This document shows, piece after piece, positions 15,251 to 28,513 of a stretch of 64,000 bases of DNA. The DNA lies in the NCBI GenBank assembly GCA_013398295.1, contig VZSF01000637.1:496001-560000 (forward strand), given 5' to 3'. How positions within the stretch are numbered: position 1 is the first letter of the stretch; each line of letters starts with the position of its first letter. Under the pieces are notes generated by a model that was not told the origin of the DNA, did no database searches, and worked only from the letters and a program-made list of their open reading frames with translations. The DNA is from Chionis minor (taxonomy: Eukaryota; Chordata; Aves; Charadriiformes; Chionididae). The translations under genes and the position numbers were made by a program.

Positions 15251-18200
15251 GTGGGGAAGGCTCAACTGTTTTGGATCAGCTGAAATGAAAATGTTGAACA
15301 GTGGCATTATTTGTTGCTTTTGTAGTCTAGTCTGCTTCCAATAAACCTTACTAGTGAGACTTCCTGCATTTGAATGGAACACAAATCTGCTGTCAGAGTT
15401 GTCATGAAGTTCCTCAGAAAAAGGACTTTGAGGTCAGGACATCTCTCTCAGATATAATAACATAGTAAGCACCCTGTGTGTGTTAAGTCTCAGAAAGAGC
15501 TACTGGTATAATACTGGTATAATACTTTTGCAACTCAGGTCTTAGAAGATTTTCTCTATCCTAATGGTATTTTCAGAACTACAGTTCTTTAATGGCCTCT
15601 TCTACACAGTGATGGAGTGGCAATAAAGTAGTAATGTAAATTTATTATTTTTTTACTACCTATTTAAATAACACTTCACACCTTCACTTGAAGAAAAAGT
15701 TGTCTTTTTAGGGGATTTTTAAATTTCTGGTTTCTTCGGATTTTTCTCGTTTCTTAGAAATTTCCCTCCCTATATGACAATTCAAAATACATGAGAGAGG
15801 ACTTATTCAGCCCTTACCAATTACTTAATTTGCAGTGCTTTGTGATAGTCAAGGAATATACAATTTGATACTAATTTAATTATTTTCTTAGCAAGTTTTC
15901 ACCTGTTTATAATTTCTCCATTTAATCTTATGCCTCAGATATTATTTTCAATTTAAACATACCATTCTAATTGCAAATTTAAAGCCAGTACAATCCATTT
16001 AGTTTCATACGCAGTTTCATGTGACCTTTGATAAACAGTAAAATGATATGTGTCCACAGTTCAAGAACTAAAAATTTAATATAAAGAAAGGTAAATGAAT
16101 ATTGTTTTTCTTTGGAATTTGTCAACAGGGCACAAGTTTCCTGATATTTTAAAAATTATGTAGGTATTATTGTAGAACTCTTTAATTTATCAAATACAGC
16201 TATCATTTCCATTATTTTACTCTTGCAATTCATTCATAAATCCCAAATGATGATTCTCAGTATTAGAAAAAATCCTGTACCTTAATTTATCTGTTTCTAC
16301 TTATAATTAATGGATTTGATAAACTGTATTACTCTCATAATATATATTTGATATATTTAGTATGTGCTTCCAAATAGGCTTCATCTTGCAGAAACACTCA
16401 TCAACCATTTAAAAGGAAATGGCTCACTTCAAAATAAAGCTTTTTATGCAAACTTGACCGAAGTATTTATCATTGTGTTTTTTATTTTATTTTAGTGATC
16501 CTCAGGGAATGGACACAGAATTGTGATAATAATCCCTCCTGCTTCTAGAGATGAACATAGATCACCAAAATGAGTCCTGATGACACAAATAGAAGTAGGA
16601 ACAAATTAGGAGGAAATATGAGGAAATGAATTTCTTGTTACTCTTCTACACAAGTCACTGTCATGACATGAGTGCAAGTCACAAAAAAGTGGCAAGCCAA
16701 GGTAAGGAAGGACTGTTTCAGTCTCTACGTGCAATGCAGATGTGAGCCATTTCCCAGAAACACAATGTAAGGACCTCATTGAAGCCCAAACATGAGATGT
16801 GCGTTGTCTCTTCTGTCTGAGAGATCTGTTCTGCTTTTGCAGAGGTTAAGCTGGCTTGACTGAATTTGCTCCTGAAAGCTCTCTGTTAGTTGATTCCTTT
16901 TCCTAGGTGTTTTCAAGCTGGCAGATATCCCATGAATCCCATTCCCATGAAGGGAAGTTAAGGAGTTGTGGCTGTTTAATTTTCTTCATCTACTTATGCA
17001 ATGCCAAGTATTATTTTCAGTTTTCCAGTCTTTCAATACTTCATCACTTTAATCCTTCACATGTTTTCAGGATCTCATTAATGTGATTACCACTGCTTCA
17101 CCTATACATCTCTAAATAGCCACTTATGTAGTTTATCAGACCCAGACAAATTAAATTCCATAGGTATTTAATATGTTTAATCTCTTTATTTTGGGTAATT
17201 ATTACATACTTTATTTTTATAATTCTTTATCTGGCAGAACAAAACAACAACAAAAAAACAAACCCACCAAATCCCCCCCGAACTCTAATTTGTTAGTATA
17301 CTCAGAAATACAGTTTTGAAGGTAGAGTGGTATCGGAGAGAAAGCTAAAAGCAATGATACAGACAACAAAGAGAGTGAAATGGAAGGCTGTTGTGAATAA
17401 AAAAGGACATGTTTGAAATGAGGTCTCAGCCCCAAGATTCCAAAATTCAGTTAAACTCCATCTTCTCATTACTGATAATTTCACTGTTGGGAAGGAAAAA
17501 CATCCAGCTCCTATTTAAATGCTGTTGTCTCAAGGCAAATCATTTTGAATCATGAATCAATGTGACAATATAATGAAGTATCACATATATACATTCAGAA
17601 CAAATGTATTATTTATGTGCTTTTTAGAGACAGATACTTTGATGGTTTGGAATAGCTTCTGTGTTGGTGCACTGTCTGTTGTTCTTTCCACCTTTGGGAG
17701 GCAAACAATAAAAAATGTGTGTGCTAAACCTGCCAAAATGGGGGTGCTCTGCTTCCATGGATGTTTGATAGAAGCAGAGGAGGAAGATCACCAAGGCAAA
17801 AAATCTAGGACCAGAGCGGATCACCATCACTAGCATCCACTTTTCTGGTTCAGTATTTATCAGGATAATTAATCTACCTATCTACTTGCTTCTTTTCTTC
17901 TTACAGTCTTTCTTCTCCATGCTATGGATTGCCCTCAAGGACCTAGTTTATAAAGTATAGGAAGAAAAACTGTTTTATCAGGGAAAAGGAAGGGGGATGG
18001 GGAGGAGTTCAATCTGCCCGACATATGCTGGGGTTTCTCAGGCTGCCAGTACTGAAATGTCCTAGGGATTTCTAAAAATTATAGATGACAATTTCTTAAC
18101 TTAGAGAGTGTTTCATCCTACACAGAGGAATTCTCTTATACCTCATCTTGACAGATAAAGAGGACCTGATCACAGAGCTAAAAATTAGTGGTTTCTTAGG

Positions 18201-19377
18201 TGCAAAGATTACAACTTGATTTCACTCCTGTATGCAAACAGAATAAAAGACGTATCAGTGAGGTATACACTGGGTGCTTAAAAGGGTCAGTTTAACAAAG
18301 CTGAAAACAATTATGAGACAAATCAGCTGAGAGACAGAACTCAATTGGAAAAATCTAAATGATTATTGCAAACTATTTAATAACTTTTAACTAGATGACT
18401 AAAATGCTATCGGCAAAAATTCAACCCTGTCAAAACTCAAAGCAAACAGCAAGCTAGCTTATAGGATAAATGAAAGCAGCTATAAAAATGTGGTAACCCC
18501 CCAAACAATGAATAAGTTATGAAAAGAAAGGAACGAGAGCAATGAATAGTAATTAGATCCATTTTATTAGTAGACAATTAACTGGGGGAAAAGGGGAAAA
18601 ATTATGTTTATAAAATTATCTTTTTTTTTTCCCTAAGACTTTTAGAAATTTGATTTGTAAAAATCAACTTACTGAGTGCTGATCTGGACATTGACCAATG
18701 AAGGTGTGTGAGAAATCCCTGGTTGGTTCACAGGTAATTGAATACACTTCTTCCATGCTTTTGGCTCCACTGCAGAAGGTACATCTTTTCTTAATATGCT
18801 ACCCTGGTCTGCATAGCCCTCAGTACATCTCTAGGCGTATATTTGTCAAAACATTTTATGCATTATTAACAGTGCCACTCATCACTCAAACGAATTTGCT
18901 GTTGTTGTTGGTTTTGTTGGATTCTCCTCTCTGTATGATTTTCTTTCAGGGGCACACTACCCTTTTTCAGTTGTGCATAACATCGTGGCAGCACATTTTT
19001 TTTAAATTTGTAAAAATAATGCAACCTGTGTCATGTGTCTGTGGTCTTTACACTTATCTGGTAATGCAGGGCATTCTGTTAAGAAGCTGTTATCCAGCAT
19101 TCATCACTCACTCCATGTGTCTTTGGAAGAGTACTACAGATATAAGTCTTTGTCCTGTCCTATTCAGGGGTTACATTAAGTACATAGAAAAGGAAGTGCT
19201 ATGACTGGTGTTGACAGCAAAATTCATTCAAGGTGGTTTTCTGGCTGTACTATGTACTATGCAAATGTAAGACTAATTGATCACAATGTCTGTCTTTTCA
19301 CTTCACTTGCTCACAAACCACTAAAAGAGAATTGACTACTCTGTGAAGTGATTGGGAAATCTCTAATACCTTGAAGA
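15251..19377. other. Unique AT-rich DNA, no gene recognised
   Basis: No recognisable gene or repeat family is seen. A 168-codon plus-strand open frame at 18698-19204 is rich in Leu, Ile, Phe and Cys, as expected from translating T-rich DNA, and has no domain I recognise. The imperfect duplication TACTGGTATAA lies near 15503-15526. The right end abuts a plus-strand CR1. Confidence 0.6.
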
Positions 19378-20246
19378 ATTCAGTGCTATTTAACATCTTT
19401 GTTGGAGACATGGACAGTGGGATAGAGTGCACCCTCAGCAAGTTTGCCCATGACACCAAGCTCGGTGGCGCGGTTGACACACTGGAGGGAAGGGATGCCA
19501 TCCAGAGGGACCTGGTCAGGCTTGAGAGGTGGGCTAATGCAAATGGCATGAAGTTCAACCAAGCCAAGTGCAGAGTCCTACACCTGGGACGTGGCAATCC
19601 CAGGCATAAATACAGGCTGGGCAGAGAATGGCTGGAGAGCAGCCCTGAGGAGAAGGACTTGGGAGTGCTCATGGATGAGAAGCTCAACATGAGCCGGCAG
19701 TGCACGCTGGCAGCCCAGAAAGCCAACCGTATCCTGGGTTGCATCAAAAGAAGCGTGAGCAGCAGGGCACGGGAGGTGATTCTCCCCCTCTACTCTGCGC
19801 TTGTGAGACCCCACCTGGAGTACTGTGTCCAGCTCTGGAGTCCTCAACATAGAAAGGACATCGAACTGTTGGAACAGGTCCAGCGAAGGGCCACTAAGAT
19901 GATTAGAGGGATGGAGCACCTCTCCTATGAGGACAGGCTGAGAGAGCTGGGGCTGTTCAGCCTGGAGAAGAGAAGGCTCCGGGGAGACCTGATAGCAGCC
20001 TTTCAGTATCTGAAGGGAGCCTACAGGAGAGCTGGAAAGGGACTCTTTGTCAGGAAGTCTAGTGATAGGACAAGGGGTAATCGTTTTAAATTGGAAGTGG
20101 GGAGATTTAGGTTAGATATTAGGAAGAAGTTCTTTACTGTGAGGGTGGTGAGGCACTGGAACAGGTTACCCAGGGAAGTTGTGGAGGCCCCATCCCTGGA
20201 AGTGTTTAAGGCCAGGCTGGATGGGGCTTTGAGCAACCTGCTCTAG
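19371..20246 (+). pseudogene. CR1 ORF2 reverse transcriptase, C-terminal fragment
   Basis: The 291-codon open frame encodes the end of the CR1 ORF2 polyprotein. Residues about 6-30 cover the catalytic palm region: LFNIF is followed by [14 protein letters not shown] reverse transcriptases carry a catalytic pair, normally FADD or YxDD, at this point. Here the third residue, codon 19449-19451, is His (CAT), so the first of the two metal-binding aspartates is missing. The thumb and C-terminal regions follow, with [24 protein letters not shown] and [20 protein letters not shown]. The endonuclease and most of the fingers and palm are absent through 5' truncation. The apparent start Met at 19371 lies at or just outside the element boundary and is fortuitous. 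The fragment should be enzymatically dead and is not a host gene. Confidence 0.92.
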
Positions 20247-20341
20247 TGAGAGGTGTCCCTGCCCATGGCAGGGGGTTTGGAACTTGATGATCTTTAAGGT
20301 CCCTTCCAACTCTAACCATTCTATGATTCTATGATTCTATG
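19378..20341 (+). mobile_element. CR1 LINE, 5'-truncated, plus strand
   Basis: This is a roughly 960-bp 3' portion of a CR1 retrotransposon. It begins inside the reverse-transcriptase domain, runs through the ORF2 stop at 20244-20246, continues through a 3' UTR of about 95 bp and ends in three perfect ATTCTATG units at 20318-20341. CR1 elements lack poly(A) tails and end in such short repeats, which fixes the 3' end precisely. The open frame is uninterrupted for 291 codons, so this is one of the youngest CR1 copies in the window. A second CR1 lies 29 bp away in the opposite orientation, tail to tail. Confidence 0.97.
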
Positions 20342-20370
20342 AATTTACCACCTTGAAAGGATCCTTGGAT

Positions 20371-20810
20371 CATAGAATACTAGAATCATCTAGGTTGGGA
20401 GGGACCTTTAAGATCATCGAGTCCAACCATTAACCTAACACTGCCAAAACCACTCCTAAACCATGTCCCTCAGCACCACGTCTACCCATCTTTTAAATAC
20501 CTCTAGGGGTGGCGATTCCACCACCTTCCTGGGCAGCCTGTTCCAATGCTTGACAACCCTTTCCGTGAAGAAATTTTTCCTAATATCCAATTTAAACATC
20601 CTCTGGTGCAACTTGAGGCCGTTTCCTCTTGTCCTATCACTTGCTACTTGGGAGGAGAGACCGACACTCACCTGGCTACAACCTCCTTTATGGTAGTTGT
20701 AGAGAGCGATAAGGTCTCCCCTCAGCCTCCTTTTCTCCAGGCTGAACAACCCTATTTCCCTCAGCTGCTCCTCATAAAACTTGTGCTCTAGACCAATCAT
20801 CTTCCATGAC
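20371..20810 (-). mobile_element. CR1 LINE 3' fragment, minus strand
   Basis: The element starts at its 3' end with CATAGAAT and runs leftward in its own sense from about 20810. The minus-strand frame reads [21 protein letters not shown], then [21 protein letters not shown] and [24 protein letters not shown], the usual CR1 C-terminus. It differs from the neighbouring plus-strand copy in sequence ([12 protein letters not shown] ending rather than [12 protein letters not shown]) and so comes from a different CR1 subfamily. It is 5' truncated near 20810. Only 29 bp separate its 3' end from that of the plus-strand copy. Confidence 0.95.
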
Positions 20811-21891
20811 TTCACCAGAAAACAGTGCAGGTCTTGAAGACATCTGATGGTTTGACAGTGTGATAAATAGCTGACCATCTGCTTCTTTCTGTCTAGCAGA
20901 AAGAGAGTGAGGAGGAAAAAGGTCCTTTAAAACTCTGCCTCAGGTCTTGTTTTTGGATGTGGTTCCTCTAGACTATACCTGGAGGGCCCCAGATATATTA
21001 TAGGTTGTCTTAAATGAAGAGTGATACTACAGAAAAGTGTGGAGGCGTAATACCTGCCGTATATCATGCCCATGATGATGCTTATTTCTGTCACCAGGGA
21101 TCTAGGTTCTGAGAAATACAGTTATACAGTAACTTTTATCCCCTCTTCAGGGCTACTTACCATACTCAGGTGGTCAGGATCTCAGAGTGGGGCAATAAGT
21201 CAACCACAAAGTTCCCTGTGAAGGAAAAGCCTGGGGGAGACAAAAAGGCCCATAGCTTATGAGACATCTGAGTTCTGTAGTTGAAAGGGGAAACACAACA
21301 TGAAGCATCTATACTCGGGATGGGAGCGGCAGCAGGCTGTACAGTAAAAGCATCCTTTCTCTGAGCTGTCTGAAGAGTGCGAGTTTTGGAAGCTGGATCC
21401 AAAGGAGCTGTGGAAAACAAACATCTAGGTTGAATGAAATCACTATACCGCAGTCTCTTTCTGAACATCTTTTGTGTAAGGTTTCAGAAAGGTGGTGTGA
21501 GAAGCAAGTCAAATCTAAGGTAAATTACTGACATCAGTGCAAGAAGCTGACAGGGAAAAATGAAAGAGGAATGGAAGTTCAATAGAGCACCCACTACTGA
21601 AAACATCACTTGAATGCTTTTGGCATTGGTTTTGTTTTTTTTTTTAACATTCCAAAGACGGTGTAAGAAAAAATGTTAGGAGAAGGGGAGTTTGAATACA
21701 TAGAAAGGGATTTTTTTATCTTTTGTTTTAATGTCAGCTACAGAACCTTTCCACCATACATATTTTATCAAACTATGTTTCCAGATACAGATTACCAATA
21801 TAGACAACACCTTTATGACAGACACTTTTATATGACACTCACTAATTTCTAATTAAAAATTATCATAGAAAGCTATAATTATTTTGGAACT

Positions 21892-21906
21892 GGGTGGGGG
21901 GGGTGG
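21892..21906 (+). repeat. G-rich run
   Basis: Runs of 3, 8 and 2 guanines separated by single T bases lie on the plus strand within otherwise AT-rich DNA. The run could contribute to G-quadruplex or polymerase-slippage behaviour. That is inference only. Confidence 0.5.
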
Positions 21907-24900
21907 AATACTCAAGTATTTTAAATTGTTTCAATTTCTGGGTGGTATATTTTCTACAGTTGTTAAAAGAAGATTTATGGATATTTGTATGCACAAAGAC
22001 AAAAGTTTCATTTTTAATCTTCTGCTGATGAGTAAGTCTTGCGGGAAGAGCTCTGAGTGTGCTCAACTAGAAGACAGTGTGATCTATCCCCATGGCAAGA
22101 GCTCTGGATTCACGGTATCACAATGCTGTTCCTCGGATGATTTGCCCGAGAGAGATGTAAGATGCACTAACGTGTGTAGTGGGCTGCACTAATCTGGCTC
22201 CATGTTTTTCATTACCTTTTTAGCTCATGCACAATTGTTTTGGCATCTTCCATGTGACATCACAATGTACTATTCTGGAAAGAATTACATCACCACAAAC
22301 AGTGTGGGTTGATTTAGTATTTAGATTGCAAATACGTAAATGAAACCCATAGAATACTTTTTACATTTTATGTATGTAAACTGTTTTTAAAATATTAGAA
22401 GATAACACCATGTGCATAAAGGCTTGGAAAGAACTATCAAAGCAGTTTTCCTTTTCACATATCTGATTAAGTTGAATCAAGCATAGTATATGGTACTGGA
22501 AAAGCATTGTGAATTTACAGAACCAGATACAGCTTCAGTCTAGATGTGAAGAGATGTACAGCAGCACATAATATGATCAGGATCACATGTGTCAGATGAG
22601 GCAGCATCAGTGGAGTCCTAGTCAGTCATTCCCTACAAATCCACTTCTGATTTGAAGACTTTTAACCTCATTTTTCACTGTCTTGGACCTTCTGTGGTCT
22701 TTTTGAATCATAAAACTCTGTTATAAAATCATATCAGGTCAAAGTAGCAGGTTTTTAACATAACTTTTTAAGTCCCTGTGGAGGGAATCAAGGTGCTGGG
22801 CAAAGAAAGACACGCTTTCAGTGAGCTGCCAGTTCCCCTGTTGGAAGAGACTGTGTAGCGAGCAGAGCTCCTCTGCATTGCACCCGTTCTACTTTGCCGT
22901 CCTCCTCCATTCTCTCTGGGTGATGGTGCAGCTCTTGATTGCCTCAAGGTAAACCAGTGAAAAATTAAACATACACTGAGGATGGGGAGGACTTTAGCTG
23001 TGCCTGAGTCTTCCACAACACGGAGAAGAAAAAGGCAGGAAGATTTCTGCTAATTTGCTGAGATACAGCATGCTTTTCAAGGACTCCAGCTCCAAGGAGA
23101 TAAGATGCCTCTGAGTGTCCCACCATTTTGGTATTTCTTTTTTCACCCAAAAAAAGTTGCACATAATTTTTCCTCTGAACAGTGAGGCATCTGTTTTTCC
23201 TGCCTGAGGCCTGGCAAAAGGAAATACTAAGCTAAATAGAACCTGGCTTATTTGTATTGAATTAGTACTGTCATTAGGACTTTAACTATTTTTATTTGGT
23301 GACAGTTTGCTACTGATACCACCTTTGGGACAAGCACCTCTCTCTTTTATGTTGCCTTTCTTATCACTGACAGGAGAAAATGACTGATTGGTTTTGGCCC
23401 TTGCTTGAAACTCCTTTTCGTGACTTTCTTGAGTGCATATCCTGTAGCAAATAGATATTGCTAGTATGCACCAGTCTTCATTTACTAGCCTGAACAAGTG
23501 CTGACAGATGAGGGAGCTGACAGTCTGCCTGACTGTTGAAGCTGGAAGATATAGTTACATGTGAATTTGCTGGCTTTTTAGACCTGAATAACTGCAATTG
23601 TGTATAAGGGTCACCTCTGGGCTCAGTTATCATTCTGAAGAAAAAATGGAGGCTTTTTTTACAAACTCATACATTTCTGGCCTTCTGCTAAGTGATGCCC
23701 AAGGAATGCATGGCCTTGGAAAGTCAGGTTTTCACAAAGTGGCACAGAAAAAATTACACTAATGCTATTAAGATGGCAACCAGAGATGTTAGGTATAATT
23801 ATTATACAAATTAAACAACTGGTATTTTTTCCAATAACAGGGGCTCTCAAATCAGTCTCTCTTTCCCTCCCCATTGTCTGTCTGCCTGTCTGTCTGTCCC
23901 AAAGATCTTTGCAGCATTTTATCTAATGACATGCATCCCTGTCAACTTGTCCGTTAGAAGTCTGCTCCTCCACTGACTTCAGTAGTACCAAACTGTGCTT
24001 TGCACTCCACAATTGTGTTTGCAGATATATGATGTTTTAACAATCTTGATTTTAGGTTAAAAGTTTCCCTCTTTTCCCTATATGAGTTTAAAATCAAAAT
24101 TTCAAAGCCTTAGTAAGCAACTTGTAATTTAAAAGAAACATGCTAACCAAAATATCTCCCTGGGGACTGCAAGCTTCTTAACAGGATGAATTTGAAGAGT
24201 AATAGAAAAAAATGTTCAGTATTTGCTCTGACTCCCCTTAGCCTCACAGCAAGAAGGAAAAGCGATAGACTCTAGGTGGTGCTTGAATGGCATCCACCAC
24301 CATCTCTCCATTTTTCTTCATCTTCTAAAGTCTTTTACAGCTTTTCTTTCTCTTCCTATGTTGAGTATATCACAAATTACTAGTTCAGCGTATCATTCCT
24401 TCTAGTAGAATGGATTCCCTCTTCATTTAAAACAGAAAAGCTCTGATACAGTGTTTTCTGAAAGCTTTTTCAAATCCTTTAGAAATGTTGTTTCTGAGTT
24501 CACCTAAAGCGACTTCTACTCCATGCAGAAAGTAGTCATATGCATCTAATTATCTAGGCAGGCTGATATCTATTGCATCAGCATACACACAGAAGTGGTT
24601 TATTTTAGCATTTTAAAGATTTATACCTAAGTACTTCTACTGCAGAGAGTTTATCTGTTCAAATCTGCTTGCTTTGGCTGCTGCTTTGATATAGTCACAA
24701 AGAATGGTCTTTTTGCATTATTTTAAGGACACTTAACAAAAGGAAAGAAAGCTGATGTCCTGATCCTGTTCTTGTTTATTATTGACATACATAGTCAGCA
24801 AGAAAGATTTTTCTCAAGAAAATTATTTTTGTTTTGTTTTTAATGATGAACATAAGTCTTTTCAATCCTATAAAATTCTAATGTGACTGAAGAACTGATA

Positions 24901-25194
24901 AAAAGATCACAGGAAGGAAAGTTGAAAGGTAGGGGATTTATAGATGTAGTCTTTAAAACTGTTTTGCTTTTATTTCTTCTTAATACCCATCTAGCATGAC
25001 ACCTAATTAACATTCTGGATGAAACACAGCATTATTAAGGCTTGACTACACTCATGGACACCTTTCAATTAAGGTGCTCGAGTTCACATAAAACATGCTT
25101 TCCAATTCTCAGAAAATGCTTTTAGGGAAACCAGTCGAGTCTTGACAAATTTGTGTTATATAAAAGAGAGACTTTGGGGAGTTTGTTTGGGTCA

Positions 25195-25218
25195 TTTTTT
25201 TTTTTTAAAAAAAAAAAA
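25195..25218. repeat. T12-A12 palindrome
   Basis: Twelve T bases are followed directly by twelve A bases, a perfect 24-bp palindrome. Such A/T tracts disfavour nucleosomes and can extrude as a hairpin. No linked gene is visible. Confidence 0.8.
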
Positions 25219-27996
25219 GGTATATGTATAAATAGTTTTCAGGCCTTTTGCAAAAAGAAGAACGAACTCTGGAAATGCCCAATTTTTAAAAGTCTATGGC
25301 TGATTTCCAAAGTTTGCTACCCTGTTTAGAAACAGTGCTTTTCAGAGGTTAGTATTTGCACCAGGGGTTCCTGGCTCTACATAGCCTTGTACTGAATTTG
25401 AGCCACTTAACATTTTTATGGAGGAGCAATGTAGATCTGACTTAATACCTGAACAAATCAGTGCCTGTCAAGCCAGTGGAACAAACTGCTTTTCTGGGAT
25501 CAATTCTTTGATCGCCAAAGTTTATGTACCCTCTTTTTCTTGTTATCAAGTAGTTGACATACCTTTCTTGTGCTGCTGTGCCAGAATAATGACATTATGT
25601 TATGAATTCATTATAAAATAGACCTTAATAACATGGAAATGAAATTAAAATGGCATCTTACTGAAATTTATGTTTCTTTCTGTGGAACACTTAAAGTATT
25701 AATCAAACTCAAAGCCAAAAAATAATAATTTCCAAGTACTACTTTTTCTCTTTTCTAGCTTTTGTCAAAGCTAAACTTTCTTTCCCCTCCCATGTTTTTT
25801 TCTTTTTTTTTTTTTTAACTTAGATAAACTATCTTTCTTTCTAAGCACTACTTATGGTTTCAAAAAAATTGAAGTAATCTAGAGTTCACTTAAAGATCAA
25901 GTACCATAAGCTGGTGTTTTCAAGTATCCTGAAAGTTTATTAATGCTTTCCAACTCATTTCCTACTTCCCTGCCAAAAGCACTCTTTAGCGGACTGTAAA
26001 GTTTTTCAAATAATAGACATCTGATCCAAGTTTCTTATGATTTTTCTTTTCAAGAGATCACATACTTTCAGAAATCTGCTAAATTTTTATTGTAGTATAA
26101 AAATCGGGTATTCTCACTGGGTACTAAGAGCTGTGAACTTATTAGCCTTTTAACATCTGTTAAAAAATTCATTTCCTCATTCTGAGAGATTCCGCTTTGC
26201 TTTAATACACATATTCATATGATGTTTAAGTCAGAAGAAGAAAAGATTGCTGAACCTTCCGCTCACAAATAACAGTATCTGATATCAAAATGGTCATGAC
26301 CTTTTAAATAAAAAGCACTCTTTTGAAGTACAATGCAGGTCTGTAAAAAATTGTCATTTGTATGTATTTTATGGGCTTGACAGCAGCATTTGCATCTCTA
26401 AATAAAGGATCTCTTTGATCATGTATGACTTCCAAAAAAGAGGCAGGCCATCTATTTGTGATCAAAGATCTCATGGATGAGATGCAAGCTTACACTCCCC
26501 CAAATATATACGAGACAGACTCTTAAATTGGGGTCTCAGCACAAGTTCCCTCCTCCTCCTGTAACCAAATTGTGATCTCACAGAAGACTGTCATCAGGAA
26601 CAACAAATGCAGGGAGAACCTTCTGAACACAAGTTAGTATTTAGCATCTCATAAAGGCTTGGGCTTTTTGCTCTGTCACATGTACGTAGCCACAGAATTT
26701 CTTGATCCTTCTGGATTCTGTGACAATTCGTTCGACACCTATAAAATAACATTAAACTCAATGTCAGTGTGGCACTGTTAACATCTATAAACTGGCCTAG
26801 CAGAGGAGCTTAGAGCAGGGTTAGATATTTCTACAATCAACAATCTTTTCTGTGCTTTTGATTAAAATTTAATAAAAATGTTTCAGTGAGGTGAAGACTT
26901 GTCAAGAGCAGGTGAGGAAAGATCAACATTTACTCAGCCCAAATCTAATCCAGCCACTTTTTCCTCTTCTCATATTCCCCATTCATACAGAAGGGCCAGA
27001 GTGTCCCATCTATTCCTGAAACAAAACAGGCAGCATGACATGGTCTCTTATTCAGGAAAGAGGATTAAAAAAAAAAAAAAAGCTCCTATTTGCAGGACCT
27101 GGGGGATCTAAAACTCTATCTGCATCCCTCTACCAGTCACAGCTCACCTATTTAAGCCAGAAGTTTTTCTTTGACTGCAAGGATATAAAATTCCAGTGGG
27201 GTCACAGCCAGTCCTATTCAAAAACCCACCACTGTAAAACATAAGAAGGCAGAATTCAGTGATGATCAACTCAGAGCCAAAATAAACCAACAAACCCAAC
27301 ATTGCAAAGTCCCAATGTGACTGCGGAGTTCAGGCTATGCAAACTGTTTAGACCAGAGAAACTCTGCAGCTCTGTCTCAGGGTGCTCTTTACCGATTAGG
27401 AAGTGGTGCTGGTGAAATTATCACATTAACATTTTACGGGAATACAAAGGAAGGACAAGAACAGACAGAAAGAAAGGGAAGCTGTGGGCAAATTTCTTCA
27501 CTATGGTCTCTGCAAGCACTGCATTCCCCCCAGAGCCCAGACTGTATCTTGATGGGCAAAAGTCTTTGTTACTGATTAAACAACAAAGTAAAGGAGAAGC
27601 TGATTAATAAAGCATGTGGTTTAAGTACTGAATTTGTATGGTGATTTTGTAGTGAATGAATTAATACAGCGTAAACACTTTTGTTGCTGCAGACTGCTGA
27701 ATATACCTAGTTGGTAAGGCACAATAAAGCTCCCCTACTTCCCCATGAGACATTTGAAAGGCCAGGATTTCAACGCTGAAACACTGGCCTTCAAAAATCT
27801 TACATCATAAAGATATAAAGCAGTCCAGCGTGGAAGGTCAATCATCAATCACTGTTACACAGTCCTTCCTGTATAGCACAACCAACTTCACAGTATAAGC
27901 CATTTTATATTACATCCAAATGCATTCTGACAGTGGGCTTGTGGGTTAAATCATTATACAAATACATGGCTTTAGTCAAAATGTACTGTGATGAAC

Positions 27997-28232
27997 CATA
28001 GAATTGTTTAGGTTGGAAAAGACCCTTAAGATCATAGAGTCCAACCGTAAATAGCACAGCCAAGTCCACCACTAAGCCATGTCACTAAGCATCACATCTA
28101 CATTTCTTTTAAATACCTCCAGGGAGAGCGACTCAACCACTTCCCTAGGCAGCCTGTTCCCTGTTCTGGGGCTTGATAACCATTTCTGTAAAGAAATTTT
28201 TCCTAATGTCCAATCTAAATCTCCCCTAAATA
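27997..28232 (-). mobile_element. CR1 LINE 3' fragment (first copy of duplicate)
   Basis: The 3' end is marked by CATAGAAT followed by GGTTGGAAAAGACC, a common CR1 3' UTR phrase in reverse complement. The minus-strand frame shows [25 protein letters not shown], the CR1 ORF2 C-terminus. The CR1 similarity fades near 28232. From 28016 onward this copy is repeated exactly 281 bp further on, so there is probably only one real CR1 fragment here. Confidence 0.9.
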
Positions 28233-28295
28233 CAGTGAGTTCTGATAGAAGATGTGTATGTGACCATAATTTCTTTACCATTCCCTCAGCAATTT

Positions 28296-28296
28296 N
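28296..28296. other. Ambiguous base (N), probable assembly join
   Basis: This is the only ambiguous base I noticed in the window. It sits exactly between the two copies of the duplicated segment. Confidence 0.95.
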
Positions 28297-28513
28297 GAAA
28301 AGACCCTTAAGATCATAGAGTCCAACCGTAAATAGCACAGCCAAGTCCACCACTAAGCCATGTCACTAAGCATCACATCTACATTTCTTTTAAATACCTC
28401 CAGGGAGAGCGACTCAACCACTTCCCTAGGCAGCCTGTTCCCTGTTCTGGGGCTTGATAACCATTTCTGTAAAGAAATTTTTCCTAATGTCCAATCTAAA
28501 TCTCCCCTAAATA
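28297..28513 (-). mobile_element. CR1 LINE 3' fragment (second copy of duplicate)
   Basis: This is an exact repeat of the CR1 fragment 281 bp upstream, lacking only its extreme 3' tail because the duplicated segment starts 19 bp inside the element. The minus-strand frame gives the same CR1 C-terminal peptide. It should not be counted as an independent insertion. Confidence 0.88.

Larger units (their letters stand above)
20811..27996. other. Unique AT-rich DNA, no gene recognised
   Basis: No gene, RNA gene or dated transposon is recognised. All open frames are at or below about 100 codons, overlap on both strands and show no domain. A short run of TGTC/TCTG tetranucleotides occurs near 23876-23900. 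A possible splice donor (CTCAAG followed by GTAAAC) lies near 22948, but no convincing acceptor pairs with it. Confidence 0.6.

Noticed and set aside
18698..19204. 168-codon plus-strand open frame
   Set aside because: The peptide has no recognisable domain, and its Leu/Phe/Ile/Cys bias follows from T-rich DNA. One or a few frames of this size are expected by chance in 64 kb at this base composition.
19298..19919. Minus-strand open frames of 149 and 113 codons
   Set aside because: They are antisense shadows of the CR1 reverse-transcriptase coding sequence.
22770..22960. Possible plus-strand exon ending at CTCAAG/GTAAAC
   Set aside because: The donor is good, but no convincing acceptor or maintained frame could be found upstream.
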